Below, piece after piece: positions 6,783 through 13,133 of a stretch of DNA of 13,133 nt. Positions within the stretch are counted from its first letter, which is position 1. Each line of letters opens with the position of its first letter. The position numbers and the translations under genes were made by a program. The stretch is from an uncultured Bacteriovorax sp. Lineage in GTDB: Bacteria > Bdellovibrionota > Bacteriovoracia > Bacteriovoracales > Bacteriovoracaceae. The notes beneath the pieces were generated by a model. It had not been told where the DNA came from, ran no database searches, and was given only the letters and a program-made list of their open reading frames with translations. The stretch covers positions 1 through 13,133 of the forward strand of contig CAMLRB010000096.1 of NCBI GenBank assembly GCA_946482295.1, in the 5' to 3' direction.

Positions 6783-8429
6783 ATGAAATATAAATTTAAA
6801 AGTAAAGTTCCTCTGGTCATAGACCCAGCGTTGATCTCTAAAGATTTAACGGCCCTTCTTGTTCGTGTTCTACAGGAAGAGAAAATTAAATATCAGACAT
6901 CCTTTCAAGAAATTGATGAATCGACTTCAGTTATCTTTTTCTGCGAGACTAAAAATCTAAGGAAAGTTTCTCGTTTTAAAAATAAACTCATTATCGTTCC
7001 CGAAGATCAACAACCTAGTTCGCTGGCACTTAATCGTCTGAACTTCAACGCCTACGAAGAAATTATTTCTTTCTTTGAAACTCTTCACCTTGCTCAGAAA
7101 AGGCAAGCTATTCAAGAGCGTTTAAAAGAGAGTGTTGAGTTTTATGAAAACGTAAAAGAAAAATTAGAAGTGAAATCGGTTACAAGCGTTCATCCTGAAT
7201 TTAATCGTCTGTATGAATCGTTGCTTGATTTAGAAGTACTGCTACTTAAAGAAGATCAAATTGATAATTGGATTGAACATTTCAAGAGTTTTGCGAAAAA
7301 GAATAGTGGCGATTTAACAAACTTTACGCTGCTTACTCATGAACAACTATTGGTTGAAGATTTCATCATTGATGATCAAACATTGCTTTTTAAACTTCCA
7401 GCAGTAGAGCAGTTTCTTTGTATTCGATTTAAATCGTATGACTTTGATAAAGATGGTCCATTGCTAGAATTAATTCTCAGTATGATTAACCGAACACTTG
7501 GTCTTCTTGACCAAAAGATGGTGAAGAGTGACGGAGAAGTTGATTTTTGGAAAAAGATTTTTTCTAAAATTCCTTACCCAATGGCCGTTATCTCCAGCAT
7601 GGGGGATCTACTCATTTACAATGAATCGTTCGCCAAAATTGGTCTTCTTCCAAAAGAATGTCAGCGCTTTAAAGATCAAGAGAGTGTTGAACTCTACCAG
7701 CACTTCTATAAGGTTCGTCGGATTGATTTTCCTATCAACTTAATTGATGTTTCTTATTTCGTTTTTTACACAGCAGAAAAAGAGCAAATTCAAAAAGTCG
7801 GCGCGAAAAAAACGGCGAATGTTGATGATCTTGGAATTATTTCGAGCTCAATTGCTCACGAATTAAATAATCCACTTGCCGGTATTCTTGCTGCCCTATC
7901 ACTTTTGTCACTCGAAGACGATTGGACTCCAGAAGCGAAATCAGATCTTGATGATATGAAGAACGGGGCTAAACGCTGTAAAGAACTAGTCGATATCTTC
8001 CTGGGGTTTTCGAAGTTTTCACCAAGTGCTACGACTCTTCCATCGATTAAAGATTCACTCGACCAAGCGATTAATCTTCTTCGCTTTCGTATGATTGAGT
8101 CGAACATTCGTCTCGATATGAGATATTCACCAACGTTAGAGCGTTTTTCTCATCAGGTAAATACTTCGATCATGTCGATGATTCTTTATTTAATTTGTTC
8201 AGAGTTGATGACTGCTTTTGCTCACCACAGGCTCATTACCCAAAACCAACAAGGGCAATTGTCAGGCGACGTACTCGAGTTTTCGAATCAAATTATTCTT
8301 CGCCTAGATCATGATTTTGAATATGAAGATAAAATCGCCCAGTCGAAATTGATTCAGCATCTTTTGATTTTTGAAAAACTCGAAATCAATTTCATGAAGC
8401 AAGAGCTTCGTCTCATTTACCGATCTTAA
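6783..8429 (+). CDS. Histidine-kinase-like protein with intact H-box but degenerate ATP-binding domain
   Basis: This 548-residue protein has no signal peptide or transmembrane segment, so it should be cytoplasmic. Residues 1-130 resemble a receiver-like alpha/beta fold without clear Asp chemistry, ending in a coiled coil. Residues 135-245 look GAF-like and 255-335 PAS-like; these three assignments are by pattern only. A HisKA dimerisation domain covers about 348-412, with a clear H-box, SSIAHELNNPLAGI, giving phosphoacceptor H359. The remaining 130 or so residues occupy the HATPase_c place but lack its motifs: the N-box Asn-Ala reads near SELMTAF (473-479), and there is no DxGxG or GxGL. Autophosphorylation by the normal route therefore looks unlikely; it may be a phosphotransfer protein, pseudokinase or signal scaffold. 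It starts 8 bases after xseA with a poor ribosome-binding site, and no response regulator is nearby. Its stop abuts the convergent exonuclease gene. Confidence 0.75.
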   Translation: MKYKFKSKVPLVIDPALISKDLTALLVRVLQEEKIKYQTSFQEIDESTSVIFFCETKNLRKVSRFKNKLIIVPEDQQPSSLALNRLNFNAYEEIISFFETLHLAQKRQAIQERLKESVEFYENVKEKLEVKSVTSVHPEFNRLYESLLDLEVLLLKEDQIDNWIEHFKSFAKKNSGDLTNFTLLTHEQLLVEDFIIDDQTLLFKLPAVEQFLCIRFKSYDFDKDGPLLELILSMINRTLGLLDQKMVKSDGEVDFWKKIFSKIPYPMAVISSMGDLLIYNESFAKIGLLPKECQRFKDQESVELYQHFYKVRRIDFPINLIDVSYFVFYTAEKEQIQKVGAKKTANVDDLGIISSSIAHELNNPLAGILAALSLLSLEDDWTPEAKSDLDDMKNGAKRCKELVDIFLGFSKFSPSATTLPSIKDSLDQAINLLRFRMIESNIRLDMRYSPTLERFSHQVNTSIMSMILYLICSELMTAFAHHRLITQNQQGQLSGDVLEFSNQIILRLDHDFEYEDKIAQSKLIQHLLIFEKLEINFMKQELRLIYRS

Positions 8430-9731
8430 TTACAAATAAATCTGCGGGAACTGATAAGTGTTCGGGTTGTCAGCAATGAATTTCTCAATCGACTCTTTGA
8501 TATCTGCATTGGTAATTTTCTGTGCTGAACGCTGAACTAGCATACTGTCTTTATGTTTTTTTAGATAAGCATAGAGAAATGAAGTGATGAGCGGAGGAAG
8601 GTGATCTTTTTTCAACTTCCCTTGGTTTAAACGGGCACTCTTAGAGTTGATATATTGAACAAGTTTATTTTGATGAGTCGGATAACGGAAGACGAGTTCC
8701 ATTTTTTGATGAAGCGAAATAAGAGGATAAATCACGTACTGCTCAGGAATGAGGTGATTGAGAATCACAAAATCTGCTGGCGGCTCTTGAGCAACAGTTG
8801 AAAGCGAAGATTTATCAATGTCATTAAACTCGCATAATTTCTCCAGCGTCTGCAATTGAAGTTGTTCACTTACTTTAGAATAGTAAGAAGACATTTCAAT
8901 GAGACCTTGGAAATAAGGTCCAATGAGTTTTAAAGTTAGAATTTCGTAAGAAATTTCTTTCACTCTTCCCAGGATGAATTTTTTTTCTTCAACTGATCCA
9001 TGACAAGGAAAAGAGAAAAGAACAACACCTTCCACACCCTTTAAAGTGAGGAGAAATGGTGAGTTGAGTCCGTTAATTTGAGTTTCAATCTCGGCAAATG
9101 AAACATTCTTTTTATGATTAATTCGATCGAGTTCGAATTTATTTTTTGGATAGTAGAGGCTGTTCACTTTCTGAATATTTTTGTGTGTGAAAATCGAGAG
9201 ATATTTTAGAAGTAATTCAGCCGAGGCCTTTGCATCATCAAGAGCACGGTGGGCCTTTTGATGTTTAAGATTAAAAATTTTGCTCATGTAATTGAGGTTT
9301 GAACTGAGCAAATTAGGAATCATGTATTTGGTCATGAGATTCGTACAGATTGCTTTATTTGAGAGTTCTGGACGATTCAGTCTTCTCAAAACAGAGTTGA
9401 AAAAGGGTACGTCAAACGAAGTATTATGGGCCACCAGAATGGATTCTCCCATAAACTCCAGGATTTCATCGATGACATCTTCAATAAGAGGAGCATCGTT
9501 GACGTCACTTTCTTTAATGCTTGTCAGCTTTTGGATAAAATCAGGGATCTGCATTTCAGGCTTAATGAGAAAGCTCTTTTGGGCCACGATTTCCAGGTGC
9601 TCAACACGCACAAGGCCTATCTCAATGATTTTGTCGTTAACGTGGTTTCCACCAGTGGTTTCGAGGTCGAAAACGCAAAATGAGAGGGAATTCAAGAGGT
9701 CATGAGAGGCATTAGGAGCAGTCGTCGTCAT
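8430..9731 (-). CDS. DEDDh 3'-5' exonuclease (DnaQ-like) with unassigned C-terminal half
   Basis: This is a cytoplasmic 3'-5' exonuclease of the DNA polymerase III epsilon/DnaQ fold. The N-terminal domain (about 16-178) has all DEDDh residues: D22 and E24 in FDLETTG, D107 in AHNTSFDVPF, and H161 and D166 in HRALDD. At 433 residues it is much longer than a stand-alone epsilon subunit (about 240). Residues 180-433 match nothing I recognise; they show no GIY-YIG, BRCT or helicase motif, although DnaQ-GIY-YIG fusions exist. It may act in DNA repair or RNA/DNA trimming rather than as replicative proofreader. The ATG at 9731 is preceded by AAGGA with 7-base spacing (complement of 9739-9743) and by a short hairpin. 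It is convergent with the kinase-like gene with no bases between the stops. It needs its own promoter in 9732-9841 if the terminator there works. Confidence 0.85.
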   Translation of the reverse strand: MTTTAPNASHDLLNSLSFCVFDLETTGGNHVNDKIIEIGLVRVEHLEIVAQKSFLIKPEMQIPDFIQKLTSIKESDVNDAPLIEDVIDEILEFMGESILVAHNTSFDVPFFNSVLRRLNRPELSNKAICTNLMTKYMIPNLLSSNLNYMSKIFNLKHQKAHRALDDAKASAELLLKYLSIFTHKNIQKVNSLYYPKNKFELDRINHKKNVSFAEIETQINGLNSPFLLTLKGVEGVVLFSFPCHGSVEEKKFILGRVKEISYEILTLKLIGPYFQGLIEMSSYYSKVSEQLQLQTLEKLCEFNDIDKSSLSTVAQEPPADFVILNHLIPEQYVIYPLISLHQKMELVFRYPTHQNKLVQYINSKSARLNQGKLKKDHLPPLITSFLYAYLKKHKDSMLVQRSAQKITNADIKESIEKFIADNPNTYQFPQIYL

Positions 9732-9745
9732 TGGATAATCCTTAA

Positions 9746-9761
9746 TCGGACATTCGTCCGA
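9746..9761 (-). repeat. 6-bp inverted repeat / hairpin just upstream of exonuclease ribosome-binding site
   Basis: On the plus strand TCGGAC (9746-9751) and GTCCGA (9756-9761) flank a 4-base loop. On the coding minus strand this gives a hairpin with a GAAT loop ending two bases before the AAGGA ribosome-binding site of the exonuclease gene. It could be a leader hairpin affecting ribosome access or messenger stability, or a short operator. No U-run follows, so it is not a terminator. The palindrome is seen directly; its role is inferred. Confidence 0.4.
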
Positions 9762-9782
9762 GTAGTTAGGATATCAGTCTAC

Positions 9783-9814
9783 AAAAAAAAAGGCCCCTAT
9801 TCAATAGGGGCCTT
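9783..9814 (-). terminator. Intrinsic terminator of the L,D-transpeptidase gene
   Basis: AAGGCCCCTAT (9790-9800) pairs with ATAGGGGCCTT (9804-9814), giving a GC-rich stem of about 11 bp with a very short loop. Read on the minus strand, the stem is followed by a run of nine T residues (the A-run at 9783-9791 on the plus strand, whose last two bases also pair in the stem base). It lies 27 bases beyond the stop of the minus-strand L,D-transpeptidase gene and upstream of the minus-strand exonuclease gene, so it should separate the two transcripts. Confidence 0.92.
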
Positions 9815-9841
9815 ATTTGCAGGATTATAAATGTGAGAAAA

Positions 9842-11308
9842 TCAGATGCTCATCCATGGAGGAGTAACTTCGTCAGGGAAGCCTCCTGTCTCTAAAATTG
9901 CTTTTGGATGGTGGTAATTTTCAAGAATCCCAGCGTCTACGTAGTAAACTCCCTCAGACATATCAGTACTTTTTACGCCGTAAACGTTTCCTTTTCTGCC
10001 TACTGCTCTCTCAAGCTTTCCAAGACGCTCTCCTGGCGTGTAAGCAATAACATCTGGCTTCGTATCGATGGCATATGTTCCCACTTCCAAAACTTGGTTA
10101 AGAGGGCTTTTTGGATCGAGGATAAGCTCTCCACCGGCCAGTTTTGCCTGCCAGAATGAATCAAGATCTGTATCGTTAAGACCAAGTGATTTTAACACTT
10201 CTGCACGATCTGATTTCTCAGCAGCTTTTTTTGTTAAAACATAGTTCCACTCTTTAGTTTCTTCAGAATAGTTCGATAGACTTGGATCCATTAAAGCTTC
10301 TTTTGCGTAAACTTTAATGATTGGCGCACCAATTTCAATGAACTGTCTGATGTAAGCAATGGCTTCGTTGTTGTTACGTGTACAGCCTGAGCTTCTTGGG
10401 TTCGTGAAAATGTTTGTAATGAGTTTTTTTGTCTTTTTGATGTAAGCGTCTTTATCAGCACCCCATCCAATCGTTCCGTGTGTCCACTGTCCGTAAGCCG
10501 ATGGTGCTACGAAAGCAGCATACCAACCAAAAGCTCCTCTCATTCCACCATGAACTTTTCCATCTGGAAGAACTGGCATGTACTGTTTTTTAAACCATTC
10601 ATTGAAGCCAGAACCAACTTTTGGAACTCCAGGGAACCCGTCTTTGTACCATGAAGGATAGTGTCCTTCAGCATCTTGATAAAATTTCGACCAGCCAGTT
10701 ACGCGGTAACTTCCAAGGATTGAGCGTCCTTTACCTTTTTCTTCTTTTGCGTGATCACGGTCTTCACCTACAACAACTTCCGTTTCCATCATCATTTTGT
10801 TTGAACAAACGTTGGCCATACAAGATCTTTCGTACAGTCGAAGAGTTTCTGTTGCTACGTTAACAACAACGAAATATTTTCCATTAAATTCTCTGTAATC
10901 AACAAATTTTTCAGAAAGATATTCAGCAGAAACGAAGTATTGGTCAGCAGGAGTAATTTTGTTCACAGTTTTGATGATTTCAACTTGAACATACTTACCG
11001 TTATAGATTGTTTCTGGATTAATGATTCTCACTCTTTCGTTTAAACTTAAAAGTCCGAGAGTTTTTCCAGAATCATCTGGTGTTGCACGAACGCGTAGAC
11101 CATTATTGGAAACATAGTAAGTTTTATTCGCAACAAGAACTCTTGTTGGAGTGATGGTTTCAACTGCTGGGGCAACCTCTGAAGCAACCTCTGGAGCGGT
11201 CACAGTGTCAACCGTTGGCGTTGTCTCTACACTCTGTGTATACGCGGGTGGTGAAATCATCAGAGCAAGCAATGCTGCAGATACGATTTGATTCTGTTTA
11301 TTGTTCAT
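9842..11308 (-). CDS. Secreted L,D-transpeptidase (YkuD family) with SH3-type domain
   Basis: This enzyme is predicted to form or remodel L,D (3-3) peptidoglycan cross-links, or to attach proteins or amino acids to stem peptides, in the periplasm. It has 488 residues. A signal peptide covers about 1-25 and is followed by a Thr/Val/Pro/Glu-rich linker to about 55. A bacterial SH3-like domain covers about 60-137, with GLRVRATPD. The YkuD catalytic domain covers about 143-336. The active site is visible as H277 in THGTIGW and C309 in SSGCTR. The catalytic domain is large, with an insertion at about 206-265 before the active-site His. Residues 340-488 are an unassigned extension. The ATG has a strong GGAGGA site 9 bases upstream (complement of 11318-11323). 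It is transcribed divergently from the transglycosylase-like gene and ends at a strong terminator. Predatory bacteria carry many such enzymes, but its specific role is unknown. Confidence 0.9.
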   Translation of the reverse strand: MNNKQNQIVSAALLALMISPPAYTQSVETTPTVDTVTAPEVASEVAPAVETITPTRVLVANKTYYVSNNGLRVRATPDDSGKTLGLLSLNERVRIINPETIYNGKYVQVEIIKTVNKITPADQYFVSAEYLSEKFVDYREFNGKYFVVVNVATETLRLYERSCMANVCSNKMMMETEVVVGEDRDHAKEEKGKGRSILGSYRVTGWSKFYQDAEGHYPSWYKDGFPGVPKVGSGFNEWFKKQYMPVLPDGKVHGGMRGAFGWYAAFVAPSAYGQWTHGTIGWGADKDAYIKKTKKLITNIFTNPRSSGCTRNNNEAIAYIRQFIEIGAPIIKVYAKEALMDPSLSNYSEETKEWNYVLTKKAAEKSDRAEVLKSLGLNDTDLDSFWQAKLAGGELILDPKSPLNQVLEVGTYAIDTKPDVIAYTPGERLGKLERAVGRKGNVYGVKSTDMSEGVYYVDAGILENYHHPKAILETGGFPDEVTPPWMSI

Positions 11309-11361
11309 ATAAGTAAGTCCTCCACAAGGGTTTTTGGGTACTAAGCGTTCGAATGTGGCAC

Positions 11362-11390
11362 TTTTTAGCGCTGCAGATAAAGCTTCTCAA
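11362..11390 (-). promoter_or_regulatory. Candidate sigma70-type promoter for the L,D-transpeptidase gene
   Basis: Read on the minus strand, TTGAGA (complement of 11385-11390) and TAAAAA (complement of 11362-11367) are separated by 17 bases. The -35 matches 5 of 6 consensus bases and the -10 matches 4 of 6. Transcription would begin about 45-50 bases before the ATG at 11308. The spacing is ideal, but the region is AT-rich, so chance matches are possible. Confidence 0.4.
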
Positions 11391-11446
11391 GGGGAAAAAC
11401 CATTGTTGTGAAAAACTTACACCCCATAAAAAAAATACATTGTTCC

Positions 11447-11475
11447 TTGATTAAGCAAATCTGCATGGATACAAA
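11447..11475 (+). promoter_or_regulatory. Candidate sigma70-type promoter for the transglycosylase-like gene
   Basis: TTGATT (11447-11452) and TACAAA (11470-11475) have a 17-base spacer, each matching 4 of 6 consensus bases. They lie 26 bases before the ATG at 11502, which is preceded by AGGGGG (11488-11493) as ribosome-binding site. This leaves a short leader. The match is weak and is offered because a promoter must exist in this divergent gap. Confidence 0.3.
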
Positions 11476-11501
11476 AATTAAAATTTTAGGGGGTATCCAA
11501 A

Positions 11502-12488
11502 ATGACAACTAAATTACTAACCACGATCGCCGCACTTACACTTCTCACTGGAACTGCATTCTCGCAAGAAGCACGTAACAAAAACTTAGACCGCATGATG
11601 TACACAATCAATCCTGCAGTTGCTATTAAGGGACCTGTCTATGTCGACACGTCAGATGCTGCTACAAAAACAAAGTATGCGTCGGACGTTGTAAAATATA
11701 TTCTCAAAGAAGCTGATGCTAAAGCTGCTCGCTACCTTGAAGCAGGTGACTTTCAAGCTTATTATTCCTTCTTAACTCTTGGTCTTACAGTTCCTCTTCA
11801 TGAAGGTCTCTATCTTCAATACAGAGGCGTTCAAGGCACAGATCTTTGTCGCACAGAAGTTAACAATGGAGACCTCGTAAAAAAAGCAGGCGATGCTACT
11901 TATAAACTTTTCGTTCAATATTTAAAAACACCAGAGCTTCCTTTTATTCCTAACTGTGAAACTCTCTCAGGGGATAAAGCGACTCAAATGATTCGTGGCG
12001 GAGACGGTTCTGACTTATCTATAATGCAAGTTAGTATTCGTTGGCACTTTGATGACTTTCTAGCCAACAAAAAATATGAAGATATTTCGAAAACATTAAA
12101 CTACGGAATGGGACACATCCTTAACGGTTTCAATCCTGTTTATAGAAACATCGACGATTACAAATGTATTGTTGAAGGTGGAACAATGTTTAAGAAGAAA
12201 AAAATTAACTATGTAAACCTCATCAGAGGTGTATGGGCAGGAAAATATAACTCAGGTAACATCGCTCAAACTTGCCGTTTTGCTGATGCTGCTTCTCCCT
12301 ACGTAAAACATGATCAAGGTTTTGCAAAAAACCTGGATAAAATTCTTAACTTTAATGGATCACTTAATGTTGATATCGTCGGAACATTCAAACTTGATGC
12401 TGCGACAACTGATGCGATTAAAGAAATCGTGAGCAACATGAAAAATGGTACGAATAACCGCACAGCTCTAAGCAAAATTTTAAAGTAA
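11502..12488 (+). CDS. Secreted protein, probable divergent lytic transglycosylase (SLT/lysozyme-like fold)
   Basis: This 328-residue exported protein has a signal peptide at 1-21 (cut after TAFS or AFSQ). Overall it is unfamiliar, but it has the SLT motif series in order: a candidate catalytic Glu, E101 in PLHEG; SIMQVS at 173-178 in the place of GLMQ; NYGMGHIL at 200-207 in the place of the N..G..YL helix; and AGKYNSGN at 246-253 in the place of AYNAG. I infer a periplasmic enzyme cleaving peptidoglycan glycan strands. The distance from Glu to the MQ motif is about 70 residues, longer than in standard SLT enzymes, so the motif assignment could be wrong. Four Cys (C116, C152, C222, C258) could form two disulfides. 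It has a good AGGGGG ribosome-binding site, is divergent from the L,D-transpeptidase and is followed 10 bases later by another exported protein, probably in one transcript. Confidence 0.6.
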   Translation: MTTKLLTTIAALTLLTGTAFSQEARNKNLDRMMYTINPAVAIKGPVYVDTSDAATKTKYASDVVKYILKEADAKAARYLEAGDFQAYYSFLTLGLTVPLHEGLYLQYRGVQGTDLCRTEVNNGDLVKKAGDATYKLFVQYLKTPELPFIPNCETLSGDKATQMIRGGDGSDLSIMQVSIRWHFDDFLANKKYEDISKTLNYGMGHILNGFNPVYRNIDDYKCIVEGGTMFKKKKINYVNLIRGVWAGKYNSGNIAQTCRFADAASPYVKHDQGFAKNLDKILNFNGSLNVDIVGTFKLDAATTDAIKEIVSNMKNGTNNRTALSKILK

Positions 12489-12498
12489 TTAAGTTATA

Positions 12499-13133
12499 AT
12501 GAAGAAAGTTGTATTACCCACACTATTATTTTTTTCGGTCTTGGCTTCAGTTTGGTTTTTTAATAAATCCAAAACTGAGGCCCAGGCCTTAAATCCTGTT
12601 CAATCACCTGAAGAGATTGTGGGATCTGATTTCGAAAAAATTGAAAAACAATTAAAACCAGAAAACATCAAAGCAGACGAGTGGAAGGAAATTAATAACT
12701 ACGCCACACCTGTCGATACACTTGTGACTAAAGACAATGCTGCTCAATACTTTCAAACGGCTCAAAACAATCTTCCAGAGCTTTATAGTTGTCTTAAAAA
12801 AGATTTTTGTGGAATGGAATCATCACCAGGTGATCCATATTTTGACGATCAAAGAACACCGGCACACATTCTCATGAATCGCAGTTTAAAAGTGATGAAA
12901 GAAAGTTTACAAAAAAACAAAGATCTCGCAGCTGTTGTCAATTGGGATCTCCTTGAAGAGCTTGCTCAATCTGACATGGAGATGCTGGAAGTTGAGGCGC
13001 TTGATATCATTAACCAATTCGGTTCTGCTCATGTGGCCACAGAAGATTCACTCAAAAAAACGGAACATTATAAGGGAGTAGCGAAAGCGGACGCTCTTGT
13101 GAGACTGTCACAAAAAGGAAACGAGAAAGATCA
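12499..13133 (+). CDS. Unrecognised secreted or membrane-anchored protein, 3' end outside window
   Basis: An ATG at 12499 opens a frame with no stop to the window end (211 codons seen). The N-terminus has two Lys and then a hydrophobic stretch at about 4-21, followed by polar sequence. It is either a signal peptide, possibly cut after EAQA near 29, or a single membrane anchor; the rest would be periplasmic. The visible part is helical, with two Cys in LYSCLKKDFCG (about residues 98-104) and a possible helical-repeat character in the last 80 residues. I recognise no family. It begins 10 bases after the stop of the transglycosylase-like gene with a weak ribosome-binding site, so the two are probably co-transcribed and may work together in the periplasm. 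The coding frame is supported by length, export signal and context, not by homology. Confidence 0.75.
   Translation, partial: MKKVVLPTLLFFSVLASVWFFNKSKTEAQALNPVQSPEEIVGSDFEKIEKQLKPENIKADEWKEINNYATPVDTLVTKDNAAQYFQTAQNNLPELYSCLKKDFCGMESSPGDPYFDDQRTPAHILMNRSLKVMKESLQKNKDLAAVVNWDLLEELAQSDMEMLEVEALDIINQFGSAHVATEDSLKKTEHYKGVAKADALVRLSQKGNEKD

Noticed and set aside
8430..9180. GIY-YIG nuclease domain in the C-terminal half of the exonuclease
   Set aside because: Some DnaQ proteins carry one, but no GIY/YIG pair or following Arg/Glu motif is visible.
9292..9705. A 137-residue plus-strand open frame opposite the exonuclease gene
   Set aside because: It covers the DEDDh motifs on the opposite strand and its composition is that of a shadow frame.
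1..13133. CRISPR array, tRNA, transposon or phage genes
   Set aside because: No regular repeats, cloverleaf-like sequence, transposase or integrase motifs were seen.

Overview
This window looks like core chromosome from a Gram-negative bacterium of moderate to low GC. It has periplasmic peptidoglycan enzymes, cleavable signal peptides and an FtsEX-EnvC set. The protein style (Lys/Glu/Asn-rich, many secreted peptidoglycan enzymes, a divergent histidine-kinase-like protein) suggests a Bdellovibrionota member, perhaps of the Bacteriovoracales. That placement is inference; no rRNA or marker gene here proves it. I see no prophage, insertion sequence, CRISPR array, tRNA or rRNA.

Layout. Positions 1-1230 hold the 3' part of an HD-domain phosphohydrolase whose start lies outside the window. 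After a 142-base gap with a perfect inverted repeat comes a tightly packed plus-strand run at about 1382-8429: ftsE, ftsX, envC, an S41 carboxyl-terminal processing peptidase, xseA and a histidine-kinase-like protein. Junctions are overlaps or gaps of 1-30 bases, so this is probably one operon. It ends directly against a convergent minus-strand gene (8430-9731) encoding a DEDDh exonuclease with an unassigned C-terminal half. A strong intrinsic terminator at 9783-9814 closes the next minus-strand gene, a secreted L,D-transpeptidase (9842-11308). A 193-base divergent promoter region separates that gene from a plus-strand pair: a secreted protein that I read as a divergent lytic transglycosylase (11502-12488), and the start of an unrecognised secreted or membrane-anchored protein that runs off the window at 13133.

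How the genes work together. FtsE and FtsX form the divisome ABC complex that controls EnvC, a catalytically dead LytM-domain activator of septal amidases. The Ctp protease, the L,D-transpeptidase and the transglycosylase-like protein also act in the cell wall or periplasm, so most of the window concerns envelope remodelling. XseA and the DnaQ-like exonuclease are DNA metabolism genes. Several proteins carry altered key motifs: the ABC signature of FtsE, the whole ATP-binding domain of the kinase-like protein, and one active-site His of the HD protein. The kinase-like protein and the hidden transglycosylase are the most interesting items. I do not see a clearly new multi-gene system.
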